Shown: positions 43,958 to 54,819 of the stretch, one piece after another | Layout of the letters: each line of letters starts with the position of its first letter | Numbering within the stretch: the stretch's first letter is position 1 | Source of the DNA: Epiperipatus broadwayi | Taxonomy: Eukaryota; Onychophora; Udeonychophora; Euonychophora; Peripatidae | Direction of reading: 5' to 3' | Assembly (NCBI GenBank): GCA_028023455.1 | Contig: JAQFVV010012495.1 | Coordinates: 2,011,711 to 2,075,710 of the forward strand | Length of the DNA stretch: 64,000 nt | Position numbers and translations under genes: made by a program | Notes under the pieces: model-generated | What the model was told of the DNA's origin: nothing | Databases searched by the model: none | The model's input: the letters and a program-made list of their open reading frames with translations, nothing else

Positions 43958-44567
43958 AGACCACTCTTAGAAAGTACAAAAAGTATGTTATGAAAACCAG
44001 AAATAGCCATGGAAATGGTTATTACAGGCTAAAAAGAAAATTGTTTTTGTAAAAACTGTAAGTGAAATATTTTAATAACAATTAATTTATTAACTTTTAG
44101 AATTTTTGTATTTCTTTGATGATAACTAATTCTAAATATATTATTTTTTAATAACATAGAATTATAATATTTAATATTTTGTTCTTCAAACTTTTTGAAT
44201 AGATATCACTAGTTATCGGTAAGATTTTCAGTAAAATATTGACTATTTTAAAATATTAAATTTAAATATTTTTTTATTTTAATTATTAGATGGCTTCAAT
44301 ATTTATAATGTAATACATAAATTCATTATATATGTGAAAAAGATTTAATTGCACAAAAAAATCAAACATGGAGTCATATTAAAAATAACAGTCACTAGAA
44401 TCTACTCAAAAATTTGTCAGGTGGGATTGTCATTGATGTAGTTAAACAAAAATAGATTGATAAAAAATCAAGTCAGATGTCATATGACCTAATTTTAGTA
44501 AAGCTCGTATTTACAAACGTTATATATAGAGTTTGCAAAAACAAACTCTTAACAAGTTTTAAAAATA

Positions 44568-44622
44568 CCCTCAACCCCAGACCACGGTTTCTGCATCTAG
44601 CATCATCAGTGGGGTGTTAGGG
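44568..44622 (-). ncRNA. hammerhead ribozyme, type I, complete consensus core (family A)
   Basis: Minus strand: CCCT-AAC-ACCCCA (stem I, 4 + 6 pairs with an internal loop), CTGATGA, stem II TGC-TAGAT-GCA, GAAA, stem III ACC-GT-GGT, cleavage triplet GTC, then TGGGGT-TG-AGGG (stem I partner). Every invariant base of the hammerhead core is present. Three-pair stem III with a two-base loop is the minimal form known from Penelope-like elements and animal retrozymes (established knowledge); such cores often act best as dimers. Predicted cleavage is after the C at plus 44580. Confidence 0.8.
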
Positions 44623-44836
44623 ATTAAAAATACTAGAACTAGCCTAGCACTTTATTTAATGCCTAACTATTGAGAAGAAAATCTGAAACTTTCAGACATT
44701 GGTTCAGTCCCATACGGCTATTTGAATTAAATAGCTGGATTTTTGGACATTTGAATGTCTGAAAGTTTCAGATTTTCTTCTCAATAGTTAGGCATTAAAT
44801 AAAGTGCTAGGCTAGTTCTAGTATTTTTAATCCTTA

Positions 44837-44885
44837 ACACCTCACTGACAACGCTAGATGCAGAAACTGCAGTCTGGGGTTGATG
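44837..44885 (+). ncRNA. hammerhead-like core in the right arm, mutated
   Basis: CTGACAA at 44845-44851 (the catalytic G8 position is A), stem II CGC-TAGAT-GCA weakened, GAAA at 44863, stem III ACT-GC-AGT, triplet GTC at 44872-44874, stem I partners CACCTCA and TGGGGT. Expected inactive. Sister of the intact core in the left arm. Confidence 0.6.
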
Positions 44886-45312
44886 GTATATTTAAAGCTT
44901 GTTAAGAGTTTGTTTTTGCGAACTCTATATATAACAAAAATAGATATATGTATGAATTGGTTAATATACACAAGCTATTTTCTTAATTCGCTATAATCTA
45001 TTTTTAAAAACTTCTGTTTCTTACCAACTGATTAAAAAAACTTCCCCTTAACCATTATCTTTAAACCTCTAAAATATAGCATAATGTAGACAAAAAACAC
45101 TTTTTCACCATCAAAAGACAAAATAAAAAACATGGTATTTACTTCAATTAGTCTTCTTAATTTACAGATATATAGCTCTGAGCAATATGGTACAGTAATA
45201 GAATGACAACCTTTGGAGATTGCAGCCTATCTCTGATATTTCCAGTGGCTGAACTTGTTATGAACTTTTAGAATAACTTACTATTAGTTTATTATTTTTA
45301 TTTATAATATAT

Positions 45313-45670
45313 AGAATATATGAGCACAGACTTTCACATGAACCACCACTCTCCACTCTATCTCATAACACTGATACACTTGAACACATATATATTGAAA
45401 AGATAAATAATCACCAATAACCGTATTTCATGCTAAAACAGCAATCATCAATTGGTGCAGATTATCATCTCTACAACATATATGCAATAAGTGCTCAGAT
45501 ATATATTAAGATAGCTAAACTTCATACTTTAATGGACAGGATTCAATCCACTCTACACTGCAACTCTTCAATCGTCCATCCAATTGAAAATCTGATGATG
45601 GAATGCTCAAAGGCCACCCTGAGGCTGAGTTTCTCGTCACACCCATGTTGACCTAAAGTCAATCTGACTT
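45313..45670 (-). mobile_element. family-B hammerhead repeat, single copy
   Basis: From GAGCACAGACTTTCACATGA to CACACCCATGTTGACCTAAA (plus-strand reading). On the minus strand its hammerhead box is TTGATGA (first core base changed) with GAAATACGGTTATTGG following, so it is probably inactive. The short ORF through it is not a gene. Confidence 0.75.
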
Positions 45671-45953
45671 TTTATTTATTTAAATATTTGTAGATATTTT
45701 AATTTATTTTAAGGCTTTTCTAGTTTTAAAGATGTGTGCATATTCAAGATTAAATAATAATTATTCAAAGTTATTTATATTCTTTACTACAATAATAAAG
45801 GCCGCTAATCAGGAAAATTTAAACAACTCCCACAATTTTGTCTCAATAATAAGTTGTCAAACCACAGGAAGCTGAATTACTATTTTAACTGTATATAAAT
45901 ATATAATCTTTTTTTTTTTTGCATTTAAAGTTATTTTTAAAAAATATACTTAC

Positions 45954-45993
45954 GTTTTGTCATATTTCTTCCACTCATAGTAGATCATTATAT
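45954..45993 (-). CDS. candidate 40-bp exon, uncertain
   Basis: Minus strand: acceptor AATTGTTTCAG, donor GTAAGTATA, one open frame (IMIYYEWKKYDK) with phase 1 in and phase 2 out. Splice signals are good, but the exon is tiny and has no homology clue. Phase does not fit direct joining to the exon at 17107. Could be a micro-exon of a minus-strand gene or a chance match. Confidence 0.3.
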
Positions 45994-46118
45994 CTGAAAC
46001 AATTTAAAATACAGTAAATACATAACTTTGAGAGAAATATTTATGCAATAATAAATTTAAAATTAGTTATATAATCTTGAAATCCAAGTATAATGTATAT
46101 ACTTAAGCTTTAGATGTA

Positions 46119-46346
46119 ATTAGAGGGGATTTGAACCAGACTTTCAAGCTTCCTTTAGTTATTTATATATATATATGGGAAATGATTATCCGGACCAACT
46201 GATAAGTACTGATTCAGCATGAAATACATATATTGGAGATCATTTATCTTTTTTACATGTACGTCGTCATGTGTATCGATTATATAATATGGAGTTGATG
46301 ACTAAAAGAAGCTTGAAAATCTGGATTGAAATCCCCTCTAATTAGT
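46119..46346 (+). mobile_element. family-B variant with 34-bp terminal inverted repeats
   Basis: The ends AATTAGAGGGGATTTGAACC..TTTCAAGCTTC and GAAGCTTGAAAATCTGG..AAATCCCCTCTAATTAG are inverted. The interior carries GACCAACTGATAAGTACTGA then TTCAGCATGAAATACATATA and TTGG, a family-B hammerhead with G8 changed to A. It shows the family ends (GGGATT.GAACC.AGACTTTCA) more completely than the other copies. Confidence 0.7.
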
Positions 46347-46477
46347 TACATAATAATTTTAAAACTATTGAGATGTAAAAATAAATTTGGGGAAAATTTT
46401 GTGTTTTTGATTTTTATAACCTGCTTATATTTGCATAGATCTATGAATTTTCCTTACTGCTGCAAGAACGTTTAATC

Positions 46478-46588
46478 TTTTTTTTTTTTTTAAGTGTCAT
46501 AGCATCGGCCAGGACGCGAACCCGCAACCCGGGCAACTGCCTGCAAGTGCAAGGCAGTCGCGCTGACCTCTCGACCACCAATGCAAGT
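46478..46588 (-). mobile_element. tRNA-derived SINE
   Basis: Minus strand: CATTGGTGGTCGAGAGGTCA, GCGCGACTGCCTTGCACTTG, GTTGCGGGTTCGCGTCCTGG, CCGATGCTATGACAC, poly-A (T run 46478-46491). Same subfamily as the 3570 copy. TGCAAG at both flanks may be part of a short target duplication. Confidence 0.85.
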
Positions 46589-47308
46589 TTTCTTCAAACA
46601 AATACTGTTAAATTTAAATATAAAATTTTCCATTTCTCTGCCATAAAAAATATTTATCACCTATTACTGAACCTTGTTGATTTTCTAAAGAGTGATTTGG
46701 AATTATTAAGTCTTTGAAAATTAGTTTATCAATATTATTATATATGGCGACTGATTTGTTTTTCATGTGATGATATAAAACGTATTTTATTGCCTTTTTT
46801 ATAAATTGATTTTATTTTTCTAGATTGCAATAATAGTATAGTTTACTTCTACATACAAAAAAAATATTAGTTTCCTTTAATAGTTTTTTTTAACTCATGA
46901 TTCTTTTGTATATTTATATTTTTGAAATGACTGTAATAACCAATAATTTTTTTTTATTTCTAAAAAAGTCCAATGAAGTGTAAAAAACACCAATGTGTTT
47001 TATTGGCTTATTTGTTTTATTTAGAGAGAGTTTTTATTAATTATATTTTGAACTTTAATACTTATTCCCAGTTTTATATACATATATGTGTAAAGCCTTA
47101 GAATAGAATTTATGTCTGAACTAATTCTAATTGTTTTCTTTGTTTGTTTGTTTGTTTTTGTTGTTTATTAATTGTAAATCGTCAAAACCAAATAATTTGT
47201 TTTTAATCCTCAAACTTCTGAAGAGATCATTAAGTGGAGGGAAAATGTATTTTTCAATTGTTTTTTTTTTTTTTTAACTTGTACATAAATATTCTATATT
47301 CGTTTTTC

Positions 47309-48235
47309 GAACTCAGACTTTCATACGACCCACTACTCTCAGTGCCATCTCATATTGCTGACCCACCTAATCACACACATGTTGAAAAGATAAATAATCA
47401 CCAATACACGTATTTCATGTTAAACCAGCAATCATCAGTTGGTCTAGATTACTATCTCCACACATATATACAATCAGTGCTCAGCTTTATATTAAGATAG
47501 CCAATCTTCATACTTTAATGGACAGGCTTCAAACTATTCCAACTCACAACTCTTCAGCTTTCCATTTCATTTAAAATCTAATGATGAAACGTTCAAATCC
47601 CTTGTTTGTGGTCAGGTGGGTCAGCAATATGAGATGATACTGAGAGTAGTGTGTCGTATGAAAGTCTGAGATCGAATCCCACATATATTACATATATAAA
47701 TGCAGGTTTAAGCCTGTACAATGATTTAATTTATATAAATAATGTGTAAAAAGTCTGCCCATCCCTTCCATATGTATGTATAAATGGATTATTCTCCTGT
47801 ACATGAGTGGTCAGAATGACTAATATGTTAACATGAGTAGTATGACAACCTTGGCACTAACAAGGGCTTTGAACGTTCCATCATCAGATTTTCAATGAAA
47901 TGGAAGGCTGAAGAGTTGTGAGTTGGAATAGTTTGAATCCTGTTTATTAAAGTATAAAGATTTACCTGTCCATTAAAGTATGAAGATTGGCTATCTTAAT
48001 ATAAAGCTGAGCACTAATTGTGTATATGTGTGAGGATGGTAATGCAGACCAACTGATGATTGTTGGTTTAGCATGAAATACATTTATTGGTGATTATTTA
48101 TCTTTTCAACATGTGTGTGATCAGGTGGGTCAGCAATATGATATGACATTGAGAGTAATGGATTGATTTGAATCCCGCATATATTACATAGATAAATCCA
48201 GGTTTAAACCTGTACAATGTATTAATTTATATTCG
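47309..48235. mobile_element. family-B cluster: minus unit followed by a direct pair of plus ends
   Basis: A minus-oriented copy (47309-47606, hammerhead at 47400-47443) joins head to head with a plus-oriented unit running to 48235. The unit boundary CATATATTACATA.ATAAAT..CAGGTTTAA.CCTGTACAATG occurs at 47682 and 48178, a period of about 496 bp, so the plus part is slightly more than one unit. The hammerhead of the plus copy (CTGATGA at 48062, GAAATACATTTATTGG) has a weakened stem III. Confidence 0.75.
47400..47443 (-). ncRNA. hammerhead-like core, family B
   Basis: Minus strand: ACCAA, CTGATGA (plus 47432-47438), stem II TTGCT-GGTTT-AACAT (weakened by one mismatch), GAAA, ATA-CG-TGT stem III with one G-U, triplet GTA, TTGGT. 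The invariant core bases are intact. Confidence 0.5.
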
Positions 48236-48239
48236 TTTT

Positions 48240-51170
48240 AATAAACTAATGACCAACTTTTAAAAAATATTATTTTTGAATGGACAAACTATTGGATATA
48301 GTTAAAATCTATTCATTCTTTAATAATGTTTCGGGCAGGAGAATAATGAAATAACTCTCAGAAGGTGAATAATAAATATTTCTTCTATATATTTCTTACT
48401 ATATTTAAACAAAGAGAGTAAATCACTGTTCTCCCAGGCTATGATTTAAAAGCGCTCTAAATATTGAACAAATAATCAAAAATAGAATGAATTCAAATGA
48501 ATCCACCACTCTTGATATCCCTTACTATACTGTAAAATAAAATGTTTGTTAATCTATGCTAAGCACTTTTTTATAGTCATTAATGGTTTTTTTTTTTTTT
48601 TTGGCTTTAATTTTCCTCATTTAAGGTTGATGTAGGACCAAGTTATTATGAACATTCATGATCTAGTTATTTTACCATACTAACTGTGATTATAGTATTT
48701 TATGATGAGTAAACCCACATTTCATTTTTAAATCATATACTAATCACTTATCACTCTAAATTCTCTCTTTTGAATGAGTGAATACACATGAGATCATAGA
48801 GTATAAAAAGACCTCAACAATGAGAAAGCAATGAAGAGAAGTTAGTAGACTGAATCCTTAGTTGTGATCATGCATGAAGCAATTCAATTAATAATGAGTC
48901 TTTGTGAGAATAAATGTTTAATACTCAAATGGTTGAATGTTTGGATAGCCCTGTTTGGGCACTCATAAATAAAAGCTAATTCAAAAGTAGCTTTTTAATA
49001 AAAGTTTGCTAAATTATCATACCTATCAGATTTTATTTAAATAGTCTATATAGTTAAAGTATTAGTAATGTTGATATCAGATTTTATTTAAATAGTCTAT
49101 ATAGTTAAAGTATTAGTAATGTTGATATAGTGGAGCTTTTACTATATTTTTTATAATACTTTGACTTTCAATTCACATCTGTACTGAGCAAAGTTTGAAT
49201 TTTTTTGCAGCACATTACAAATTAAAGATGTCTTTTTAAATAAATGGTTTATAACTGATGGAGATAACCATTCAACAGAGGTCAGTAAATAAGGACTTTT
49301 TTTATTTTTGATGAGAGAGTCAAACCTCATGAGGGGTGACTTTTGCATTATTCTCCTTTGATTTTAGTATTAAAATCTGATTCTACATTAAAATTCAATA
49401 TATTTAACTGAATTTGTAAGAAATGTATGTTTGCAAATGAAAACCTTTCCAAAAAATCATATTCAAACTTTGCAAATATTGAAAAGAATAGTAATAAACA
49501 GAAAACAAATGGCATTTTCACCACTGAATGGTTGTTAGGAAACATCCAATGGTTTTATAACATTAATGAAATCTTGTTTGAATAAAATTTATATTTAAAA
49601 TGTGAATACATAAATGTCAATCTCTGATAAGTCTATATAATTCTGCTTTAAAGTGTTAAAATTGCTTTATAAATTTTACAGTATCTCAAGAAATCCTAAC
49701 GGTGTTGAAAATAATGTTTAGCCATCCGTTACATAAGGCACAGTGGTCAGAATAGTTGTAGTTTTTTTTATTAACATTATACTAGAATTTATTAATTTCT
49801 ATTTTTAAAAATAAAACAAATATGTATAAAATAAAAGTATAATTATGGATACTTTTGATTTTTAATAATTATTACACAATTATTGTACAAAAATGATCAT
49901 GAATCTTAATAAATTTACAAATACATATTTTTAAATATTCCAAAAATTTTATCACAGTAGCCATGCAAATAGTCTTGAAACAGATTACAAAAGAACTACA
50001 TTTATTAAACATATGGAGGCAAGACAAAAATATTTTAGCCTTGACACCTATTCAATTATACTGATCTCTTCAGAATTTTTTTATTAAAAATGTACATTGG
50101 TTTGTGATTTTGCCTTTTTTTTATTTAAATAAGAAAAAAATTCTCAATGAATATCTATAGAAGCATAATGTAAAATGTCGAACAATGCTTTTTCTCAATA
50201 AAATCCTTTGACTCAAAATATATGTAAATTAAAATCCAAGATTAATATAGATACTTATAAACATATTGATATACTGACCAAAAAAGGTTTTAATATGATG
50301 GTAATATAATACAACTTCATCAATAGTAAAAATTGTGTCATATTTTCATAGACCCTAACCAATGTTCATCTTTACTTTTAAGAGTGGTAAAACAAATGTT
50401 AGTATTAGTAATAAATTTCTTACCATAAATATGTAAAATATTTAAAATGTATACGATGTGCATCTTTTAAGGCCTTAATTTAGAACAGTCTCATAGTTAA
50501 TGATTTATCTTGAGTTAAGATTGATAAAGCAAGAAAGATAGTTCATCCATTAAAAAAAGAATATTAGATTTGCTACAGAAACTAATTTGATGTCTACTAT
50601 TTTTGGAATTCAATGTTGCATCAGTAAAAAGCTAATGATATTAATTCTGTTTTATGTAATTATAATTGGTAATTGTAATTAGATCCAGTAAAGTCAGAAA
50701 TGGTATCTTTAATAAATTTGGTCCATAGTGTTATGAAATCATTATCAATCTTTTTCCTTCTTAAGAAACTGTAATTTATTATTGATAAAAATATTTAAAC
50801 TATGACCCAACGTTTTTAAAGAAGTCTTTAGTAATGAGAATAATCTATTGGTATTGCATTTTTGAATAATACACAAATTATCTTTCATATACATTTGGTT
50901 TGTGCATAAAAGTTGCCATAAAATATTGTCACCACACTATTGCATCTTAGATATTTTATAATTAAAATCAGAAGATAAAAAAAATCCATAATTAGCAGTA
51001 TTGTCAGTATTTGTTATATTATAAATCAGTTTCTGCTATAATTAAAATTACATTAAGATTTGAATAAAATATAAACTCTCATAGCTCAGTGCCTACTTTG
51101 AAAATAAAGAAACTGCTAATCTTGGGCCTTTTGAAGTTATCAATATTTAGAGATTTTTTTACTTAATAAA
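48240..51170. other. mostly unassigned non-coding sequence
   Basis: Contains the small tandem duplication at 49027 listed separately. The rest shows no supported exons, element ends or paired repeats; some stretches (50.0-50.9 kb) could be very old transposon sequence. Confidence 0.4.
49027..49128. repeat. 51-bp tandem duplication, two copies
   Basis: CAGATTTTATTTAAATAGTC followed by TATATAGTTAAAGTATTAGT and AATGTTGATAT occurs twice, at 49027 and 49078, without differences that I can see. Confidence 0.85.
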
Positions 51171-51177
51171 TTAATAT

Positions 51178-51660
51178 ATAGGGTATATGAGCACAGACTT
51201 TCACATGACCCACCACTCTCCACACTATCTCATAATACTGATACACTTGAATTTTAATGGATTTTGTCCTGTGTATGAGGGGTCAGATTGATCTTAGGTC
51301 AACATGGGTGTGACAAAAATCTCGGCCTCATGGTGGCCTTTGAGCACTCCATCATCAGATTTTCAATTGGGTGGACGGTTGAAGAGTTGTAGTGTGGAGT
51401 GGATTGAAGCCTGTCCATTAAAGTATGAGGATTGACTATCTTAATATATATCTGAGCACTTATAGCATATATGTGTAGAGATGGTAATCTGGGCCAACTG
51501 ATGATAGCTGGTTTAGCATGAAATACGTATATTGGTGATTATTTATCTTTTCAACATATATGTGTTCAAGTGTATCAGTATTATGAGATAGTGTGGAGAG
51601 TGATGGGTTGTGTGAAAGTCTGTGCTCATATACCCTATATATTACATGCATAAACACAGG
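51178..51660 (+). mobile_element. family-B element, most complete copy, with an inverted left end
   Basis: Bases 51178-51252 are the reverse complement of the element end at about 51570-51645 (ATAGGGTATATGAGCACAGA versus TCTGTGCTCATATACCCTAT). Between them runs a full plus-oriented unit from GTCCTGTGTATGAGGGGTCA through CATCATCAGATTTTCAATTG to the hammerhead at 51493. No ORF. Confidence 0.75.
51493..51536 (+). ncRNA. hammerhead ribozyme core, family B
   Basis: GCCAA, CTGATGA at 51498-51504, stem II (T)AGCT-GGTTT-AGCA(T) with three good pairs, GAAA at 51520-51523, stem III ATA-CG-TAT, triplet ATA at 51529-51531, TTGGT. Core bases are all consensus; stem II is imperfect. Confidence 0.6.
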
Positions 51661-51669
51661 TATATAATA

Positions 51670-52050
51670 AGCCTGTGTGTTTTAGTTATTAATAAATCAA
51701 TATACATTCTTGTTCTAGTTTTTACTATCAAGTGAATGCAATATTGGAAAATAATTGCTATAGATAGCCATGAAAAAATAAATTTAAGATGAGCAATTAA
51801 AAGTAATAAGAAACCATTAACAATTAATATCTAATTTTCAGATTAAAGAGATATAATAATTTCTGAATTAATAAAAAATGTTTAGTAAGCTCTTATGTGT
51901 TTTAAGTAAACGAAAACATGAATAAATATATGTACAAAAATACAAGACCCATAAATTGCGCAGTTTTATAAGTCACCATATTAAAGTTCAGATCTGAAAT
52001 TAAACAAGATTTCCTCAATAACCCTCATAATAATGATAAATTTAAACATT
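51670..52050. other. non-coding; nothing recognised
   Basis: AT-rich spacer between a family-B element and a SINE. Confidence 0.45.
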
Positions 52051-52066
52051 AACAATAAACAGATAT

Positions 52067-52170
52067 GTCAAGTGTTGGTGGTCGAGTGGTTAGCACAGCT
52101 GCCTTACAAGCAGTTGTCCCGGGTTTGCAGGTTCACTTCCCGGCCGATGCTTTGACACATGGAAAAAAAA
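52067..52170 (+). mobile_element. tRNA-derived SINE with target-site duplication
   Basis: TCAAGTGTTGGTGGTCGAGT (A box region), CTGCCTTACAAGCAGTTGTC, CAGGTTCACTTCCCGGCCGA (B box region), TGCTTTGACACATGG and an A run. Flanked by AACAATAAACAGATAT (52051) and AACAATAAACGGATAC (52171). Confidence 0.9.
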
Positions 52171-52779
52171 AACAATAAACGGATACATTATTTTAGCAAA
52201 CTAAATCATCATTGAAAATTTGAAATATTTTATAATGTTAAAAAAAAATTAGCCATTCAACATTATATAAATTAATCACAGAAGCAAATATTAAAAATAG
52301 ACAAATATCAATATTTTTGCTGTTATTTTATTAAACAATATTACCATGATAAGTTTGAAAAAAAATTTTTTTTAGTTTGGAGATTAAATATTGAACAATA
52401 AAAACTCTATAAAATCAAACTCTTTCATGAAAATATTTTCAAGCTTAACCCTAACAGGCAAATATTTGTTCTAAGTTGTATCATGGAATGGTAGTAGAAT
52501 CTGTAATATGGAAATTCACCAAGCGTTTACATTTTAATTATCCATTTTCAGGAGGTCAAAGTATTTGTTTATATTTATTTTCTCAAAAATATTTTACCTA
52601 ACATGTGTTATTTGTTACATTTAAACAATGTTAAGATTTGAATTAAAAGTTACTGTTAAGTTTAAAATATATAACTAAATATCTTATGAATTTCATTGAG
52701 AAGATTTAATTTCTATTTTTTAAAGGATATTATAAATGTTACAAACAATATTAATATGTTTTGAACAATCTTGTGATTT

Positions 52780-53070
52780 TTTTATGTTACCAAAATTCTC
52801 TTCAGTAGAAACAAAACACAACAGAGACAACATTTTGATGGCTTTTTGTGCAGAGAGACCCATGGTTGCTTTATTATAACTGTTGCATGTACAACAATGT
52901 CTATTACTTATGGATGCGATCAAACAAAATGCCATCAAATGATATACTAATGATTTGGATTGATGGAAGAGTTATAAAACTGAGGAATTATGTCATACTA
53001 AATTTGAATGTTTCAAAATATGTAGGTCACAGATATAAATTTATGGGTCCATATTTATTTTAATTACAAT
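52780..53070 (+). pseudogene. possible decayed coding fragment, unknown
   Basis: MLPKFSSVETKHNRDNILMA then FCAERPMVALL, a stop, then LLHVQQCLLLMDAIKQNAIK in one frame; another frame carries a 71-codon ORF. Less AT-rich than its flanks. It may be a relic transposon or gene piece; I have no family assignment. Confidence 0.25.
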
Positions 53071-53214
53071 CAACTGGCATGCTTTTGTGTGACGTCTGTT
53101 TTTATAATCATATTAAAAAATAAATAAAAGAAAATATTAAATACAATAGCTTGTAAATTGATAATTAAAGCAATACCTAGTGAACTTCTGTATTATAGAT
53201 TCTACAAAAGTACC

Positions 53215-53266
53215 CATGGAGGAGGAGGAAGAGGAGGAGAAGGAGGAGGAAGAAGAAGAAAAAGAA
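53215..53266. repeat. purine-rich (GGA/GAA)n microsatellite
   Basis: GGAGGAGGAGGAAGAGGAGG and following GAAGAA units lie on the plus strand. A polypurine tract of this kind can adopt triplex structure; no gene assigned. Confidence 0.9.
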
Positions 53267-54204
53267 TTATTATTATTTTATTTATTTTTTAACATTATTA
53301 TAATCAATTTAATTTCATTCAACATATAGTGTGTATATATACCTATAATAATATCACATGGCTGTTTCAGTTTATTCAGACTTCCAAGAACATATATATC
53401 TCTTTGTGTACTATATATTCATCTACTATAAGTTGGAGTAATCAATGGCACAAGGTAGTATAATGCTACAATGCCCAGATCCACAAACAGATTACTTACT
53501 AATGAAGGCAAAATGTATATTCATATTGTTCTGATTGATTAATCAAGTTTTAAATAAATGACTCTGGAGTGAAATGAAAAGCTTGCAAATATATATATAC
53601 TTTTTTTTCATACGCAAATATATATATACTTTTTTAAAAGCCTAATTATCTTATGCATTCTATGTAAATGCGTAGAATTTTAATTTAGTTTATTATGATG
53701 AAAATAGATGCAAAATATTCAATCTTATTTTATATTCTGCATATTAAAAAAAACAAATAATATTAATTTTAGAATTTTTTAAATAAATCATTTTATATTC
53801 AGATAGTAAAATCATAAAATTTTTGTTAAACTGTGTTTTTGTCTGGGGTTTTGAAAAACACACAACTATAAATAGAAGCACTTCTTAGATAATCTACAGG
53901 TAAATTTTATATAGCTTGCAGATAATTCAGTTGACAAAGCAATTTTGCATATTTACATTCTTTCAATTTTTTTGGAACAATAGATATTTTTTTAATGCTT
54001 TTATTTAACTTAGAAATTTTGCTTTTTTTTTTTTTGAGACTTAAATCTTGTAACTAAGTTTTAACATAATTCTATTAAATGAATTTCATTCAAACTTTGT
54101 AAATGTGTTAGGCATAGCCAGTTATCCAGCCTAACATTAATGAATCTAATTTAAAAACATCATATTGCTTTGATAAGTTTTGAGTTATGCACACTAGGTG
54201 GCAA

Positions 54205-54336
54205 TACTTTAAAAACATGCTGAAATTTAATATTCACTACTTTAAAAACATGCTGAAATTTAATATTCACTACTTTAAAAACATGCTGAAATTTAATATT
54301 CACTACTTTAAAAACATGCTGAAATTTAATATTCAC
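54205..54336. repeat. 33-bp minisatellite, four identical copies
   Basis: TACTTTAAAAACATGCTGAA followed by ATTTAATATTCAC starts at 54205, 54238, 54271 and 54304. The copies look identical, implying recent expansion. Confidence 0.95.
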
Positions 54337-54819
54337 TAAAAAGCATTTATAGTTAATTTATAATAGAAAAAGATGTAAGCTTAATTTATTTTGATTGTTT
54401 AACTTTAAAACACTTTTAAAAACAAAAAAAAAATGTTATAAACAATTTTTAATTCATATAATTTTTTTTTTTTTATTAAGGAAAATACACGTACAATTAT
54501 AATATAAATCTTGTTGGTATACATTTGTTTGGATTTGTTGCACATATTATAACAATCATTAGTAAATAATTTTCCAAATTAGAAAATATATCCATTTGAT
54601 ACGTTAGTTATTATTATGACAAATTAATTTCATGATCAGAGCAAGAAATTCATCATTCAAGCTTAGTCTATAATTATTGTGTACTAGTTTTATATCAAAA
54701 CAACTGGCTCTTTATTTAGTGACTTAGCCAGTGATCATTGTGCAGTCCATATTTTGATTGACAGTGATCATTTGTCATTCTCCATCTAACTGAACCATTT
54801 TTTAATCTTGAATTAATTT

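Larger units (their letters stand above)
44519..44935. mobile_element. family-A element as a 417-bp palindrome with opposed hammerheads
   Basis: GTTATATATAGAGTTTGC at the left is inverted at the right (GCGAACTCTATATATAAC). The arms (about 190 bp) carry the family-A landmarks: TCTGAAAGTTTCAGATTTTC, TTAGGCATTAAATAAAGTGC, CTAGTATTTTTAATCC. The centre is CAGTCCCATACGGCTATTTG. Each arm has one hammerhead core pointing away from the centre; the left one (minus) is intact. Confidence 0.8.

Noticed and set aside
51460-51657. 65-codon minus-strand ORF in a family-B element
   Set aside because: It overlaps the hammerhead repeat, is broken in the other copies and has no protein features.
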